Counted from the first letter of the stretch, positions 34,001 through 42,474 are shown. The stretch: DNA of 64,000 nucleotides from Cytophaga aurantiaca DSM 3654 (GCF_000379725.1 NZ_KB903666.1:62001-126000), one strand, 5' to 3'. The notes: generated by a model not told the origin, from the letters alone. A program made the numbers and translations.

Positions 34001-34215
34001 TTGCCATATAAATTACTAGCCGGAGTATACGCACCCGTTGGAAGCGTAGCTGGTATGATCCCATACCCATAAGGGTTTGCTGAAGCAGCAATTTTAGAGC
34101 CGAACGGCACTGTTGCTGTACTCGGTGTGTTGATCTGAGTATAGGCGAATGGGATAAAAACAAATATAATGACTAGGGTAAGTAACCAATTTTTACTTCT
34201 GCAGAGTGTCTTCAT
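31072..34215 (-). CDS. Secreted GH8 endoglucanase with CBM9, Ig-like domains and T9SS signal
   Basis: 1047 residues. Signal peptide 1-26 (FVFIPFAYTQ). GH8 domain 35-405: catalytic acid Glu108 in VSEGIGYGMLLA, and the family pattern ATDADLDAAMAL at 159-170. Then a Big_9-type Ig domain (~415-500), a CBM9-like domain (~505-700; DGTIDAIWTT, DDNIEVFFDIG), three Ig/PKD-like repeats (~705-970) and a C-terminal type IX sorting domain (VYPIPCSDKITIEL ... IRKIIKQ). GH8 enzymes cut beta-1,4 glucans such as cellulose, lichenan, or xylan/chitosan in some members. It would be exported through the outer membrane and anchored or released. Fits a cellulose-degrading lifestyle. Confidence 0.93.
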   Translation of the reverse strand: MKTLCRSKNWLLTLVIIFVFIPFAYTQINTPSTATVPFGSKIAASANPYGYGIIPATLPTGAYTPASNLYGKSQDAYTAYNTWKTTYVRACGTQYRVLFDDNSSTVSEGIGYGMLLAAYAADKALFDGLWAYYKTNSNNNGLMNWKIGGCTGASGSNGATDADLDAAMALIVASKQWPSATSPYTYSTEANTLITAIKTYEIQTTSFQAINGDGWGMNSTCRNPSYQSPAYYRQFATQVTSQASTWNSAVTAAYTLLNANRNSTTGLVSNWSDQNGSPNNCNGSNEYGYDACRNPWRMAVEVLWTGNSTAQTNFCVPIASYINGKGAGNAGGPVAQSGGNGTVNATFVSTFAAGICGATSTYQTIMNSMYTKTVNTVDGSGYFGNTLRVISLFVQTGNFWNPSAITGNAVTASLTSPTAGNYTEGTAVTLKATATTTSGTISKVEYYYGTTLIGSSTTSPYTLSWTIPTSGNLSITAIAYNSSSATATSSPVALNVYKAINQTTTVPTIDGTIDAIWTTNNSGNLNTVISGTVSNTSDLSGTFKALWDNTYVYVLVDVTDNALINDSGTNKYDDDNIEVFFDIGNTKATTVGSNYFQYMFRWNDATVTEANNKSVTGITFAHVTKTGGYITEIRIPWSTLNNTPSINQLVGFDVEVDDDDDGGTRDGKMSWFASADQAWTNPSYAGTAILLGSSCTLPSAAGAITGSTSVCAGTTSVTYSIAAVSNATSYTWTIPTGASITAGSGTNSITVTMGTASGTVTVTPINACGSGTIASKSVTVNAKVTPSVTAGSSATTIYSGQSVTFTATYSNGGSTPTFQWKKGGTAISGATNSTYTTTTLTNGNVISVTMTSNASCVTTTQATSNSITMTVNASPAFDSNVSGPTSVTSNQTGVTYSVTNKPGMTYTWSVPAGATITSGQGTNSIVVHFGTTSGNVKLVETNPAGQTSTITLAVTVGTPTAILVPSTENIIKVYPIPCSDKITIELTESTSTEVSYILIDAIGNIVLNKTITYSGTPIDLEMPFASGMYQLIVTWDDYKAIRKIIKQ

Positions 34216-34480
34216 AATAATATTAAACGGATTGGTTATGAAAATAGTCTATTTTTTTATTGAAAATGTTATAAAAATAGCTTAAAAATTACATTGTCAA
34301 TAAATAGACTTACTTCTTGGTTCATTTTCAAATGGTTTGCGAAATGCTCTAACTAGATTTTTAGTAAATATTAAAGCAATCGAAAAAATAAACACCCATT
34401 TTATAAATATATTGAGTCATAATAATGGATGTCATTAAACGGTCGTATTATTAATTATTTCTTAAAAGGGAAGTAGACAC

Positions 34481-35746
34481 TTACTCAAACAGATACCCGC
34501 TATATGCCAGTCCCTTTGCTACGCTGATAAAGTTATCATCTGATTTGATCGCAATGTGCGGAAATTTAGTTTTGAAAAGCTCCTGAATGGCATATACCAA
34601 TGAGGTTCCTCCGGTTAAAAATAGGGTGTCAATCGTATTCACTTCGATCGTATTCTTTTCTAAAAACAGATCCAGATACTTTTTTATTTTAGTAATATCC
34701 CGTTCTATGATTTTATTGTATTCTTCTAATTCTATTGTTTCTTCTATATCAATACTCAGATTATGATATGCAAACGTTGAACGTTTTTGGTTAGACAATT
34801 CAACTTTTGTTTTTTCTATCGATTGAAATACAGAATAACCCAGATTATTTTCTGTTAGGGTAATGAGGTTTTTTATTTTCTCATTCTGTTTGGTGTAGCT
34901 GTAATATTGACGTAGGTCATTTTGTACTTTCGATCCATTAAAGAAGTTCATTTTTTCCCAGGAACAGATGTTGCTGAAAAAACTTGGTGGTACATCAACC
35001 TGCTTGCCAGGCATGGATTCATATGTTACACCTCTTCCGAAATAAGGCGTTCCTTTATCCCACATAAATGCAGAATCAAAACTATCGCCTCCGATATAAA
35101 TACCTCCGGTGGCTTTGATATCATTGCGACGATCTTTCTCAAATGTGCGTGAAGGATCAAGTGTAATGTAAGTGAAGTCGGTTGTGCCGCCGCCCAGATC
35201 GGCCACAAGAACATTTTCTTTTTTTGAAATATTCTTTTCGTATGCAAAGGCTGCACCAATCGGTTCAAATTGAAAACGTATGTTTGTTAAGCCGGCTTGC
35301 TGCGCTGCACTTAAAAGGCGTTTCTGCGCAAGGTCGTCGTTGATGCTGCTGTCGTCATCAAAGTATACAGGTCTTCCAATCACGGCTTTGTTGCAATCGT
35401 AGCCAATGATGGCATCTGCTTTTTGTTTTAATTCCTTTAAGATTAAAGTAATTAAACCTGAGGCGTTAAAGGATTTAGTATGAATGCGGGTCTCCACAAA
35501 ACTGCTTCTTGGCAATACACGTTTTATGGATTTCATAAACCGACCTTTCATGCCATCTTTGATATAACGATGAATAGCGTTGTCTCCTACAGAGTATTCA
35601 AGAGGTTTTGCAGGATCAAACGTATCTGGAAAATAAAGAATGGAAGGAATCGTAATTGTTTCAATGATCTCTTTTTTTTCTTCGTCGTATATGGATAATA
35701 CTGAATTCGTAGTTCCAAAATCTATTCCGTAAAGATGCTTATTCAT
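34481..35746 (-). CDS. Hsp70-family (DnaK-like) ATPase lacking a substrate domain
   Basis: About 421 residues. The N-terminal phosphate loop LYGIDFGTTNSVLSIYD (start ATG at 35746; an upstream Met at 35767 adds seven residues) and the second phosphate motif LVADLGGGTTDFTYI (near 185) plus TLFLTGGTSLVYAIQ (near 380) define an actin/Hsp70 fold. It ends soon after the ATPase domain, so the DnaK peptide-binding and lid regions are missing, as in YegD-like proteins. A J-partner is not adjacent. Function unknown, probably specialised chaperone or regulatory ATPase. Monocistronic. Confidence 0.88.
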   Translation of the reverse strand: MNKHLYGIDFGTTNSVLSIYDEEKKEIIETITIPSILYFPDTFDPAKPLEYSVGDNAIHRYIKDGMKGRFMKSIKRVLPRSSFVETRIHTKSFNASGLITLILKELKQKADAIIGYDCNKAVIGRPVYFDDDSSINDDLAQKRLLSAAQQAGLTNIRFQFEPIGAAFAYEKNISKKENVLVADLGGGTTDFTYITLDPSRTFEKDRRNDIKATGGIYIGGDSFDSAFMWDKGTPYFGRGVTYESMPGKQVDVPPSFFSNICSWEKMNFFNGSKVQNDLRQYYSYTKQNEKIKNLITLTENNLGYSVFQSIEKTKVELSNQKRSTFAYHNLSIDIEETIELEEYNKIIERDITKIKKYLDLFLEKNTIEVNTIDTLFLTGGTSLVYAIQELFKTKFPHIAIKSDDNFISVAKGLAYSGYLFE

Positions 35747-35804
35747 GACGTATTGTAGTGACAGCATTGAGGCTCAATGGCCCCGAATCATTTTTTTGTA
35801 TCAA

Positions 35805-35812
35805 CAAAGATA
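35805..35812 (-). promoter_or_regulatory. Candidate -7 element of the Hsp70-like gene
   Basis: The minus strand reads TATCTTTG (TAnnTTTG). The leader to the ATG at 35746 would be about 50 nt. Confidence 0.45.
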
Positions 35813-35981
35813 CAGATAACATATTATATTATAATGAACCTATCAAAATCCATTTTATTAAACAATTGTTGTTAACTTCTGGTACGCTGGGCTTTTAGCA
35901 GGTACAATTATATGTATCGTGCATGCTATTTGGTTTTATTTTGTTATTTTAGTTTAAAGCAAACAAGGCTTTCAATTCAGT

Positions 35982-36611
35982 ATGAAAATTAAGTTGATTA
36001 TTTTTTCAGGATGTTTTTTATTGTTCATGAATATCCGATGTAATGCCCAAGGTGTTACGTTAGATGCAAATAAAAAAATTGAAGCTTCCGTACTTGGCGG
36101 ATGGTTTTTTACCGGAAATAATTCCTATCCTAAAATTAAAAATGCTCCGCTTTATAGTTTGTCTGCAGCATATTGTAAAAATCCTCAGCTTATGTATGAG
36201 TTAAACATCAATTCCTGTTTTTCAAAGATGCTGTATAATTCGTCTCAAGGAAATGGCGATACTTCCGTACGCTATACACAGACATACATCATGCTGGGAA
36301 TTGTGCGGATGTTTAAAACAGAAATACCGAATTTTATGCCGTATATGTCCGCAAATATTGGTGTTTCTTCGATGTCTGTACATGCACCTGGTGCTGTATC
36401 ACAGATGAAGTTGGCTGCAGGCGTCCTGGGAGGGATTAAAGTAGCTCTTAACAAGCGTTTGGGATTAAAATTTCAGGTTCGGGTTCAGGCGCCGTTAAAT
36501 GGATTGGGTCTATCCGTTGGAATTAGTACAGGCGGTCCGGGAGTTGGTATTGGTAGTTATTCCAGTGCAGTACAATTTGATGTTTCCACAGGCTTATTTT
36601 TTCGTTTATAA
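35982..36611 (+). CDS. Outer-membrane beta-barrel-like protein
   Basis: 209 residues. Signal peptide (IIFSGCFLLFMNIRCNAQ, residues 5-22), then alternating strands typical of small barrels: SVLGGWFFTGNN, YELNINSCFSKML, GISTGGPGVGIGSYSSAVQF, and a final aromatic residue region VSTGLFFRL. A C-terminal aromatic-ended strand is the sign of BAM-folded barrels. It is followed after 27 bp by the ATE-like gene. The family is not identified; it might be an outer-membrane anchor for T9SS or a porin-like protein. Confidence 0.65.
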   Translation: MKIKLIIFSGCFLLFMNIRCNAQGVTLDANKKIEASVLGGWFFTGNNSYPKIKNAPLYSLSAAYCKNPQLMYELNINSCFSKMLYNSSQGNGDTSVRYTQTYIMLGIVRMFKTEIPNFMPYMSANIGVSSMSVHAPGAVSQMKLAAGVLGGIKVALNKRLGLKFQVRVQAPLNGLGLSVGISTGGPGVGIGSYSSAVQFDVSTGLFFRL

Positions 36612-36638
36612 AAAAGTTTAATTCATATCTTTACGAAT

Positions 36639-37703
36639 ATGTTTGCAGAAGTTCATAAGCCTGAAAAATTATCCGGAGAAGAATTGGATCATTATCTAAG
36701 TGAAGGATGGTTTAGAAATGGGCAACGTATTTTTACTACAAATTTTTTAAATTTTAACAATCAGTTATATAGCGCTATCTGGTTGCGCATTCAGTTGAAA
36801 AACAGCAATGAAGATTCTGCGTTTAAAAAGCTCTCTAAGCTCAATAATCGATTCACTATTACCATTCAGCCTGCAAGTATTACTTCTGAAAAGGAAGCTC
36901 TTTTTCAGGAATACCGGTCGGGTATGTCCTTTGTTGCTTCACAAACCTTACACACCTTACTGTTTGGCGATTCGGCCTTCGATATCTTTAATACCTATGA
37001 AGTATTGCTGCATGATCAGAATGTATTGATTGGTGCTGGTTATTTTGATATCGGAAATAACTCTGCAGCCGGGATTATTTCATTTTATGATCTTGCCTAT
37101 AAAAAACACAGCTTAGGAAAATATTTAATTTTATTGAAAGTAAATTATTGTAAAGAATTAGAACTTGATTTTTTTTATCCGGGTTATTTTGCACCCAATT
37201 ATGCAGCCTTCGATTATAAATTGTCGATCGGGAAGAAGAACCTATCTTTTCTGCAATTAAGCTCCCAAAGCTGGTTGCCGATTGATCTTTTTGATTCAGC
37301 GAATGATCCATATCAACTTATGATCGGTAAATTGAAAGAAGCACAGAAGCTTTTGATGTTATCCGGAGTCTCTTGCAAATTATATAATTACACATTTTTT
37401 GAAGCGAACATTATACCGAATCTGATAGGGTTGAATTTGTTTGATTTTCCGGTTTTTGTAACCTGTTTTGATGAAGTAGAAGATGTTGTAAATCCGATGA
37501 TTGTGTACGATATACCCAATCAGTGTTTTCATTTAGTGGTTTGCAAAAGTGTATGGAAAGCAGATCAATCCTTGGAAGAAGAAGGATTTTATTCGACACA
37601 TTTATTGAAAATGAAAAAGCATATTTGTTCCGTTGAAAATGCAGAAGAAATAGTGAAAATAATTTCAAATGTTACCACTGCAAATTCCAATTTGAATACG
37701 TGA
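36639..37703 (+). CDS. Arginyltransferase-like (ATE/Bpt C-domain) protein
   Basis: 354 residues. The first 225 residues match the GNAT-fold C-terminal part of aminoacyl-tRNA-protein transferases: YLSEGWFRNGQRIF (24-37), QLYSAIWLRIQL, then EYRSGMSF, LIGAGYFDIGNNSAAGII, FYDLAYKKHSLGKYLILL and FFYPGYFAPNYAAFDYKL, which mirrors the family's SLG-x-L and GYY-x-YK core. The usual N-terminal Cys cluster (CxxC) is absent. A C-terminal region (230-354) has no match I know. True ATE/Bpt enzymes tag N-termini for degradation. Activity here is uncertain. The LRR-kinase gene starts 47 bp later. Confidence 0.6.
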   Translation: MFAEVHKPEKLSGEELDHYLSEGWFRNGQRIFTTNFLNFNNQLYSAIWLRIQLKNSNEDSAFKKLSKLNNRFTITIQPASITSEKEALFQEYRSGMSFVASQTLHTLLFGDSAFDIFNTYEVLLHDQNVLIGAGYFDIGNNSAAGIISFYDLAYKKHSLGKYLILLKVNYCKELELDFFYPGYFAPNYAAFDYKLSIGKKNLSFLQLSSQSWLPIDLFDSANDPYQLMIGKLKEAQKLLMLSGVSCKLYNYTFFEANIIPNLIGLNLFDFPVFVTCFDEVEDVVNPMIVYDIPNQCFHLVVCKSVWKADQSLEEEGFYSTHLLKMKKHICSVENAEEIVKIISNVTTANSNLNT

Positions 37704-37750
37704 TAGGTATTTGAATTAGATTCAGTATTTTTGATGGATCTTATATCTAC

Positions 37751-39046
37751 ATGCACAGCACTCAACAATTGCAATCCGGTGAATTAGCCGGAGCGAAGCA
37801 CATAAAAATCTCTGAGAACTTAACAGATATTCCTCAAGCGCTTTATCAATATGCCGATACGCTTGAAGTACTGGATTTGTCTGGTAATGAATTAACTGCA
37901 CTGCCCAACGATTTTGCTCGCTTTAAAAACTTACGCACCTTATTTTTGTCGAATAATAAATTTGAAGTTTTTCCGGAAGTATTAAGTCATCTGACACATC
38001 TTGATATTGTTGGGTTTAAAGCAAATCAGATAAAAGAAATTCCGGAACATGCACTTCCGGTTTCATTGCGCTGGCTGATCCTGACAGATAATAAGATTAC
38101 CGCACTTCCACATTCTATTGGCTTGTGCATCAACTTACAGAAAGTAATGCTGGCCGGAAATCAATTGGATAAGTTGCCGGATGAAATGGCTTCATGTACA
38201 CGCATCGAGCTGCTACGGATTTCTGCGAACAAACTTCAATCTATACCAGCCTGGCTATTTTCGTTGCCTAAATTAGCATGGCTGGCCTTTGCAGGAAATC
38301 CCTGTTCATTCAGAACGGCAGAGTCTGCTATCGAGGTAGATGTACTCTCCTGGAATTTGATTGAGATACAGCAGCAACTCGGCGAAGGTGCCTCAGGTAA
38401 TATTTATAAAGCTGTACGCAAAGATTCTGCTTCGGATATTGCAGTTAAAATTTTTAAAGGTGCCGTTACTAGCGATGGGTTACCTGTTGATGAAATGAGG
38501 GCCTGTATACAGGCAGGTATCCATGAGAATATGGTATCTGTAAAAGCTGTAATCACCGATCATCCGGATCATAAAGAAGGTCTGGTAATGGATCTGATTT
38601 CTTCTGATTATAACAATTTAGGTTTTCCTCCAAGCCATGTGACCTGTACACGCGATGTATTTTCAACGGATCAGGTGTTTACTCTGGCAGAAGTTATTCG
38701 TATTTCTCGCGGTATTGCTTCGGTTGCTGTTCAGCTGCATGAAAAAGGTATTATGCATGGAGATCTATATGCCCATAATATTTTGGTGAATAAAAACGGA
38801 CATCCGCTGTTTGGAGATTTTGGCGCGGCTACGATTTTCTCACCCAATGATCCGGCCTTGGCAAAACGTTTGGAACAGATAGAAGTAAGGGCTTATGGCT
38901 GTTTGGTAGAGGATTTGCTGAATCTCCTTGCAATGGATCAGCTAGCTGAGGCAGCATACATAACTGAGATCAAAAATCAGTGTATGAATGAGGATATTGA
39001 ATCTCGACCAACGTTTAAAAGCATTTTGGAAAGATTACAAATATAA
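37751..39046 (+). CDS. Leucine-rich-repeat protein kinase
   Basis: 431 residues, cytoplasmic (no signal peptide). Residues 36-185 hold about six LRRs of the LxxLxLSxNxLxxLP type. Residues 205-430 form a Ser/Thr/Tyr kinase: glycine loop LGEGASGNIYKA (210-221), Lys233 in AVKIFKG, HGDLYAHN (336-343) replacing the usual HRD, and DFG at 356-358. The catalytic Asp338 and Asn343 are present, so it may be active. LRR kinases of this compact type occur in Bacteroidota with unknown targets. Coupled by position with the ATE-like gene. Confidence 0.9.
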   Translation: MHSTQQLQSGELAGAKHIKISENLTDIPQALYQYADTLEVLDLSGNELTALPNDFARFKNLRTLFLSNNKFEVFPEVLSHLTHLDIVGFKANQIKEIPEHALPVSLRWLILTDNKITALPHSIGLCINLQKVMLAGNQLDKLPDEMASCTRIELLRISANKLQSIPAWLFSLPKLAWLAFAGNPCSFRTAESAIEVDVLSWNLIEIQQQLGEGASGNIYKAVRKDSASDIAVKIFKGAVTSDGLPVDEMRACIQAGIHENMVSVKAVITDHPDHKEGLVMDLISSDYNNLGFPPSHVTCTRDVFSTDQVFTLAEVIRISRGIASVAVQLHEKGIMHGDLYAHNILVNKNGHPLFGDFGAATIFSPNDPALAKRLEQIEVRAYGCLVEDLLNLLAMDQLAEAAYITEIKNQCMNEDIESRPTFKSILERLQI

Positions 39047-39147
39047 TTCAATAAATAGAAGGATTATTATTTGTTTAATTATATACAAACAATTAATTTA
39101 GAATGTATTGCTAGGTATATAGCAAAAAAGTATAAAATAAACGAAAC

Positions 39148-40680
39148 ATGAAAAAAGTAATCTTTTCAGTAATATTTTTGGCAAGTCAAGCTTCATTTGC
39201 GCAGGAGTCAAGTGAGTTATATCTTCATCAAAATCTAGGAGAGAACATCAATTCCAAAGCTACAGAATTAACACCCCGTATTTCTGCCGATGGTAAAATG
39301 ATGTTTTATGTAAGAGACGGCCATCCGGATAATAAAAATCCTCAGGATATCTGGCACTCAGAAAAAGATAGTCTTGGCAACTGGAGCCCTGCAGTACGTG
39401 CGGATGATAAGATCAATCAATTACCTGCAAACTGTGTATGGTCTGTAAACGCCGATGGTAAATCTCTTATGATCCGTGGTGCTTACGATAAAGGAAAATA
39501 CATCGGTAAAGGTTTTTCGCTGACACGTATGACAAAAGATGGCTGGACAGATCCTCAGATGCTTGTAATTAAAGATTTGGCTAAGGTTAACTTAGGGGTG
39601 AATGACGGTGCGTATTTATCTATTGATGGTAACGCAATCATTTTTACTATGTGTGATAAAAAGAAATGTACGCTATACGATCTGTTTGTGAGTACAAAAC
39701 TTCCGGATGGTACATTCACAAAACCTGTAAAATTAAGTACAACTGTTAACACAACGGATTTCAATGAGTTTGCACCTTTCCTGGCTGCAGATAACAAAAC
39801 ATTGTACTTCTCAAGCGATCGTCCGGGTGGTGCAGGTTTAACGGATGTATACAAGACAGAGCGTTTAACAGATACTTCATGGTTGGCTTGGAGCGCTCCT
39901 TTAAACTTAGGACCTCATGTAAATACTGCCTCTAAAGATGCCTATTATGTTACCGATGCAAAAGGTGAATATGCATATATGGTTTCTGATTTGAATTCAT
40001 ACGGTAGTGCAGATATTATTTCATTCAAATTGAAAGAAGAAAATAAACCAAAGCCGGTTGCTTTGTACGATGGTAAAATCTACAATGCTAAAACAAAAGA
40101 ATTGATCCTGGATGCTACCATTGAATATAAAATCTATCCGGATAATTCTGAAGAAGGTGTGGCACATACAGATCACGAAACAGGTCAATACAAGATCATC
40201 TTGCCATTTGGTCACAGTTATTCAATTGACGTTTTTGCTCCGGGTTTTGTATTGGATTACGATACAATCTCTGTATCGAATAAAAATGAATACATTGAAA
40301 TTACGCGTGATTATTACCTTACACCAATTGAAGTAGGACAAAGCATTAAATTAAATCACATTTACTTTGAAACGAGTAAATACGACTTGTTATCTGAATC
40401 GTATTATGAATTGGATAAGGTTGTAAAATTACTGCATGAAAATCCAACGATGCAAATTGAAATTGACGGACATACGGACAATCAAGGGAATGCGGATAAA
40501 AATCTTATTCTTTCCCAAAACCGTGCAAAAGCCGTTATGGATTATATTGTTTCAAAGGGGATTGCTGCTGATAGAATTACATATAAAGGCTTTGGCATGA
40601 CCAAACATATAGTTGATAACGATACGCCTGAACACCGTAAGTTGAACAGAAGAGTTGAATTTACAATTATCAAGATGTAA
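39148..40680 (+). CDS. OmpA-family outer-membrane protein with PD40 propeller
   Basis: 510 residues. Signal peptide to SFAQ (19). Residues 30-295 contain repeating PD40/WD40-like beta blades (ADGKMMFYVRDG; SIDGNAIIFTM; DNKTLYFSSDRPGGAG), then a carboxypeptidase-regulatory-like domain (305-385). Residues 395-510 are an OmpA peptidoglycan-binding domain (DGHTDNQGNADKNLILSQNRA). This layout matches Bacteroidota proteins such as the T9SS-linked PorE/SprF-type partners, which tie outer-membrane machines to peptidoglycan. Role here is inferred. A perfect terminator follows. Confidence 0.88.
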   Translation: MKKVIFSVIFLASQASFAQESSELYLHQNLGENINSKATELTPRISADGKMMFYVRDGHPDNKNPQDIWHSEKDSLGNWSPAVRADDKINQLPANCVWSVNADGKSLMIRGAYDKGKYIGKGFSLTRMTKDGWTDPQMLVIKDLAKVNLGVNDGAYLSIDGNAIIFTMCDKKKCTLYDLFVSTKLPDGTFTKPVKLSTTVNTTDFNEFAPFLAADNKTLYFSSDRPGGAGLTDVYKTERLTDTSWLAWSAPLNLGPHVNTASKDAYYVTDAKGEYAYMVSDLNSYGSADIISFKLKEENKPKPVALYDGKIYNAKTKELILDATIEYKIYPDNSEEGVAHTDHETGQYKIILPFGHSYSIDVFAPGFVLDYDTISVSNKNEYIEITRDYYLTPIEVGQSIKLNHIYFETSKYDLLSESYYELDKVVKLLHENPTMQIEIDGHTDNQGNADKNLILSQNRAKAVMDYIVSKGIAADRITYKGFGMTKHIVDNDTPEHRKLNRRVEFTIIKM

Positions 40681-40701
40681 GTTTAATTTAATATGATATT
40701 C

Positions 40702-40740
40702 AACGGGTTTCATCTGTACAGATGAAACCCGTTTTTTTTT
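40702..40740 (+). terminator. Strong rho-independent terminator
   Basis: Perfect stem AACGGGTTTCATCTGT with its exact complement (16 bp, no loop spacer), then nine T. Ends the OmpA-family gene and separates it from the RNA element at 40788. Confidence 0.95.
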
Positions 40741-40750
40741 GCTTTTATAC

Positions 40751-40783
40751 TTCGTTATATCGGATAAAAAATTCTTATCTTTG
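40751..40783 (+). promoter_or_regulatory. Promoter for a structured RNA
   Basis: TTCG (40751-40754), 21 bases, then TATCTTTG (40776-40783), a perfect TAnnTTTG box. The predicted start, near 40788-40790, coincides with the first base of the RNA's closing stem. Confidence 0.6.
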
Positions 40784-40787
40784 TATT

Positions 40788-40934
40788 GCAAGCTTGTATA
40801 CATTGTCAATGGCCGACATATACGCATGGATTTAACAAAAAATCGTTTATCTGTACTGTCAAAAGTCACATAACATTTTTTCCAAAAATAATTGTGCGTG
40901 CGCCGACAGTGAATTCACAAGCTTGCTTTTTTTT
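40788..40934 (+). ncRNA. Structured small RNA, 6S-like candidate
   Basis: A ~147-nt transcript is predicted between a -7 box and a T8 tract. Its ends pair perfectly: GCAAGCTTGT (40788-40797) with ACAAGCTTGC (40917-40926). Further inside pair CATTGTC/GACAGTG (40801-40807, 40905-40911, one G-U), GGC/GCC (40811-40813, 40902-40904) and ACGCAT/GTGCGT (40822-40827, 40894-40899, one G-U), leaving a long AU-rich apical part. A rod with a closing stem, internal bubbles and own promoter is the shape of 6S RNA; Rfam has a separate 6S-Flavo family. It could instead be a leader of the epimerase gene (ATG 40973). No protein frame fits. Confidence 0.55.
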
Positions 40935-40972
40935 ATATCTCTCGCTTATTTTTTTCGTATAGATAATTCATT

Positions 40973-42079
40973 ATGATCATAACACAGATAGAACTTTATA
41001 AGTCGCCGATTAAACTTAAAGAACCGTTCAAAATTTCTTTAGGTGTATTGACACATGCGAATAATGTGATCGTCCGTATTCATACAGATAGCGGATTAGT
41101 TGGTAGTGGCGAATGCAGTCCGTTTATGACCATTCATGGAGAAAGCATGGATACCGCGTTTATAGTCGGGCAGTATTTAGCGAAGCAGCTGATTGGTACA
41201 TTGTGCCTCGATATAGAAGCGAATGTTGCTTCGATGGATAAAGTAATTTACGGCAATGCCTGTATTAAAAGTGCATTCAATATTGCTTTATATGATCTGG
41301 CATCTCAGCATGCAAAACTTCCGCTGTATGCTTTTTTAGGTGGCACAAATGATAAGATCATTCAGACAGATTATACCATTAGTATTGATGAGCCTTCAAA
41401 GATGGCGAGCGATGCAGTGAAAATTAAAAAGAATGGTTTCGAAATTATTAAAGTTAAACTGGGAGGCACCAAGGAACAGGATGTAGAACGCATTCGGATG
41501 ATTCGTGAAGCTGTAGGTTATGATATTCAGATCCGTGTCGATGCAAATCAGGCCTGGAAGACAGCTGCTGCTTTGGATACCTTAAAGGCGCTTGCACCAT
41601 ATAAGATACAGCATTGCGAAGAACCGATCAACAGAGCACTTGTTGAATTTTTACCGGAGATAAAAGCAAAAAGTCCAATCCCGATCATGGCTGATGAATC
41701 CTGCTGCAATCATTTAGATGCACAGCGATTGATCCAGTTAAAAGCTTGCGATTCGTTTAATATTAAGCTGAGTAAATCGGCAGGAATTACAAATGCATTG
41801 AAAATTATAGCGCTTGCAGAACAGGTTGAAATGCCGGTTCAGATAGGAGGTTTTTTAGAATCACGCCTCGGCTTTACCGCTGCGGCACATCTAGCATTGG
41901 TAAGTAATTCAGTTTGTTATTATGATTTTGATACGCCACTTATGTTTGATGAAGATCCGGTGCTTAACGGGATCGTGTATCAGTCAAGGGGAGTAGTTTC
42001 ACTTAAAGATCACATCGGATTGGGTGCATCCTTCGATCCTGCTTATTTAGATTCATTAAAGGTGCTTCTGATAAATTAA
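40973..42079 (+). CDS. Dipeptide epimerase (enolase superfamily, L-Ala-D/L-Glu epimerase-like)
   Basis: 368 residues. N-terminal capping domain (1-125) and a modified TIM barrel. The catalytic Lys pair is in KVKLG (near 160) and NIKLSKS (near 264), metal ligands in RVDANQAW (near 189), CEEP (near 216) and ADES (near 241). The final barrel loop GGFLESRLGFTAAAH fits dipeptide epimerases. The enzymes recycle murein peptides or other dipeptides by inverting the C-terminal residue. A dipeptide epimerase from Cytophaga hutchinsonii has been crystallised, which agrees with the species inference. Stand-alone; a structured RNA sits just upstream. Confidence 0.93.
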   Translation: MIITQIELYKSPIKLKEPFKISLGVLTHANNVIVRIHTDSGLVGSGECSPFMTIHGESMDTAFIVGQYLAKQLIGTLCLDIEANVASMDKVIYGNACIKSAFNIALYDLASQHAKLPLYAFLGGTNDKIIQTDYTISIDEPSKMASDAVKIKKNGFEIIKVKLGGTKEQDVERIRMIREAVGYDIQIRVDANQAWKTAAALDTLKALAPYKIQHCEEPINRALVEFLPEIKAKSPIPIMADESCCNHLDAQRLIQLKACDSFNIKLSKSAGITNALKIIALAEQVEMPVQIGGFLESRLGFTAAAHLALVSNSVCYYDFDTPLMFDEDPVLNGIVYQSRGVVSLKDHIGLGASFDPAYLDSLKVLLIN

Positions 42080-42083
42080 TATT

Positions 42084-42091
42084 TACCTTTG
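42084..42091 (+). promoter_or_regulatory. Candidate -7 element before the CDGSH gene
   Basis: TACCTTTG fits TAnnTTTG; it begins 5 bases after the epimerase stop and gives a leader of about 77 nt to the ATG at 42175. Confidence 0.4.
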
Positions 42092-42174
42092 ATCATTCTT
42101 GTCAGAGCATTTAGTGTGTACTGTGACGAAGGACGAATTATCTGCTTAAACTATTAAATTCTAACTATTCAATT

Positions 42175-42399
42175 ATGTCTAAAACAAAAATTACAATTAA
42201 TAATAATGGCTCAGTTAAGCTGGATGGCGAGTTTGAAATTGTAGATATGGCAGGCAATGCATACGATTTGCAAGGCCGAACGGTTGTTTCTTTATGTCGT
42301 TGTGGTTTGTCAGCAAATAAACCTTTTTGCGATGGGTCACACAGAGAAAATTTCACACATGAAGCAATAGCATTTGCTTTACCCCCTAAGAAAATATAA
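42175..42399 (+). CDS. CDGSH iron-sulphur domain protein
   Basis: 74 residues with one CDGSH domain: CRCGLSANKPFCDGSH (residues 41-56) supplies the three Cys and one His that hold a 2Fe-2S cluster. Such mini-proteins (mitoNEET relatives) take part in redox or iron homeostasis in the cytoplasm. No signal peptide. A clear terminator follows. Partners unknown. Confidence 0.95.
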   Translation: MSKTKITINNNGSVKLDGEFEIVDMAGNAYDLQGRTVVSLCRCGLSANKPFCDGSHRENFTHEAIAFALPPKKI

Positions 42400-42416
42400 T
42401 ATCTCAGAAGTATTAT

Positions 42417-42451
42417 AAAAAAAAGATCCCGCTTAAACGGGATCTTTTTTT
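42417..42451. terminator. Bidirectional terminator
   Basis: AAAAAAAAGATCCCG-CTTAAA-CGGGATCTTTTTTT. Perfect stem between convergent genes (CDGSH and the T9SS protein). Confidence 0.93.
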
Positions 42452-42474
42452 ATCTATTCAATATATATATGTGA

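Noticed and set aside
36639-37703. Plain GNAT acetyltransferase
   Set aside because: The core order (W-x-R-x-G, SLG-x-x-L, YPGYF, FDYKL) matches aminoacyl-tRNA-protein transferases better, though activity stays open.
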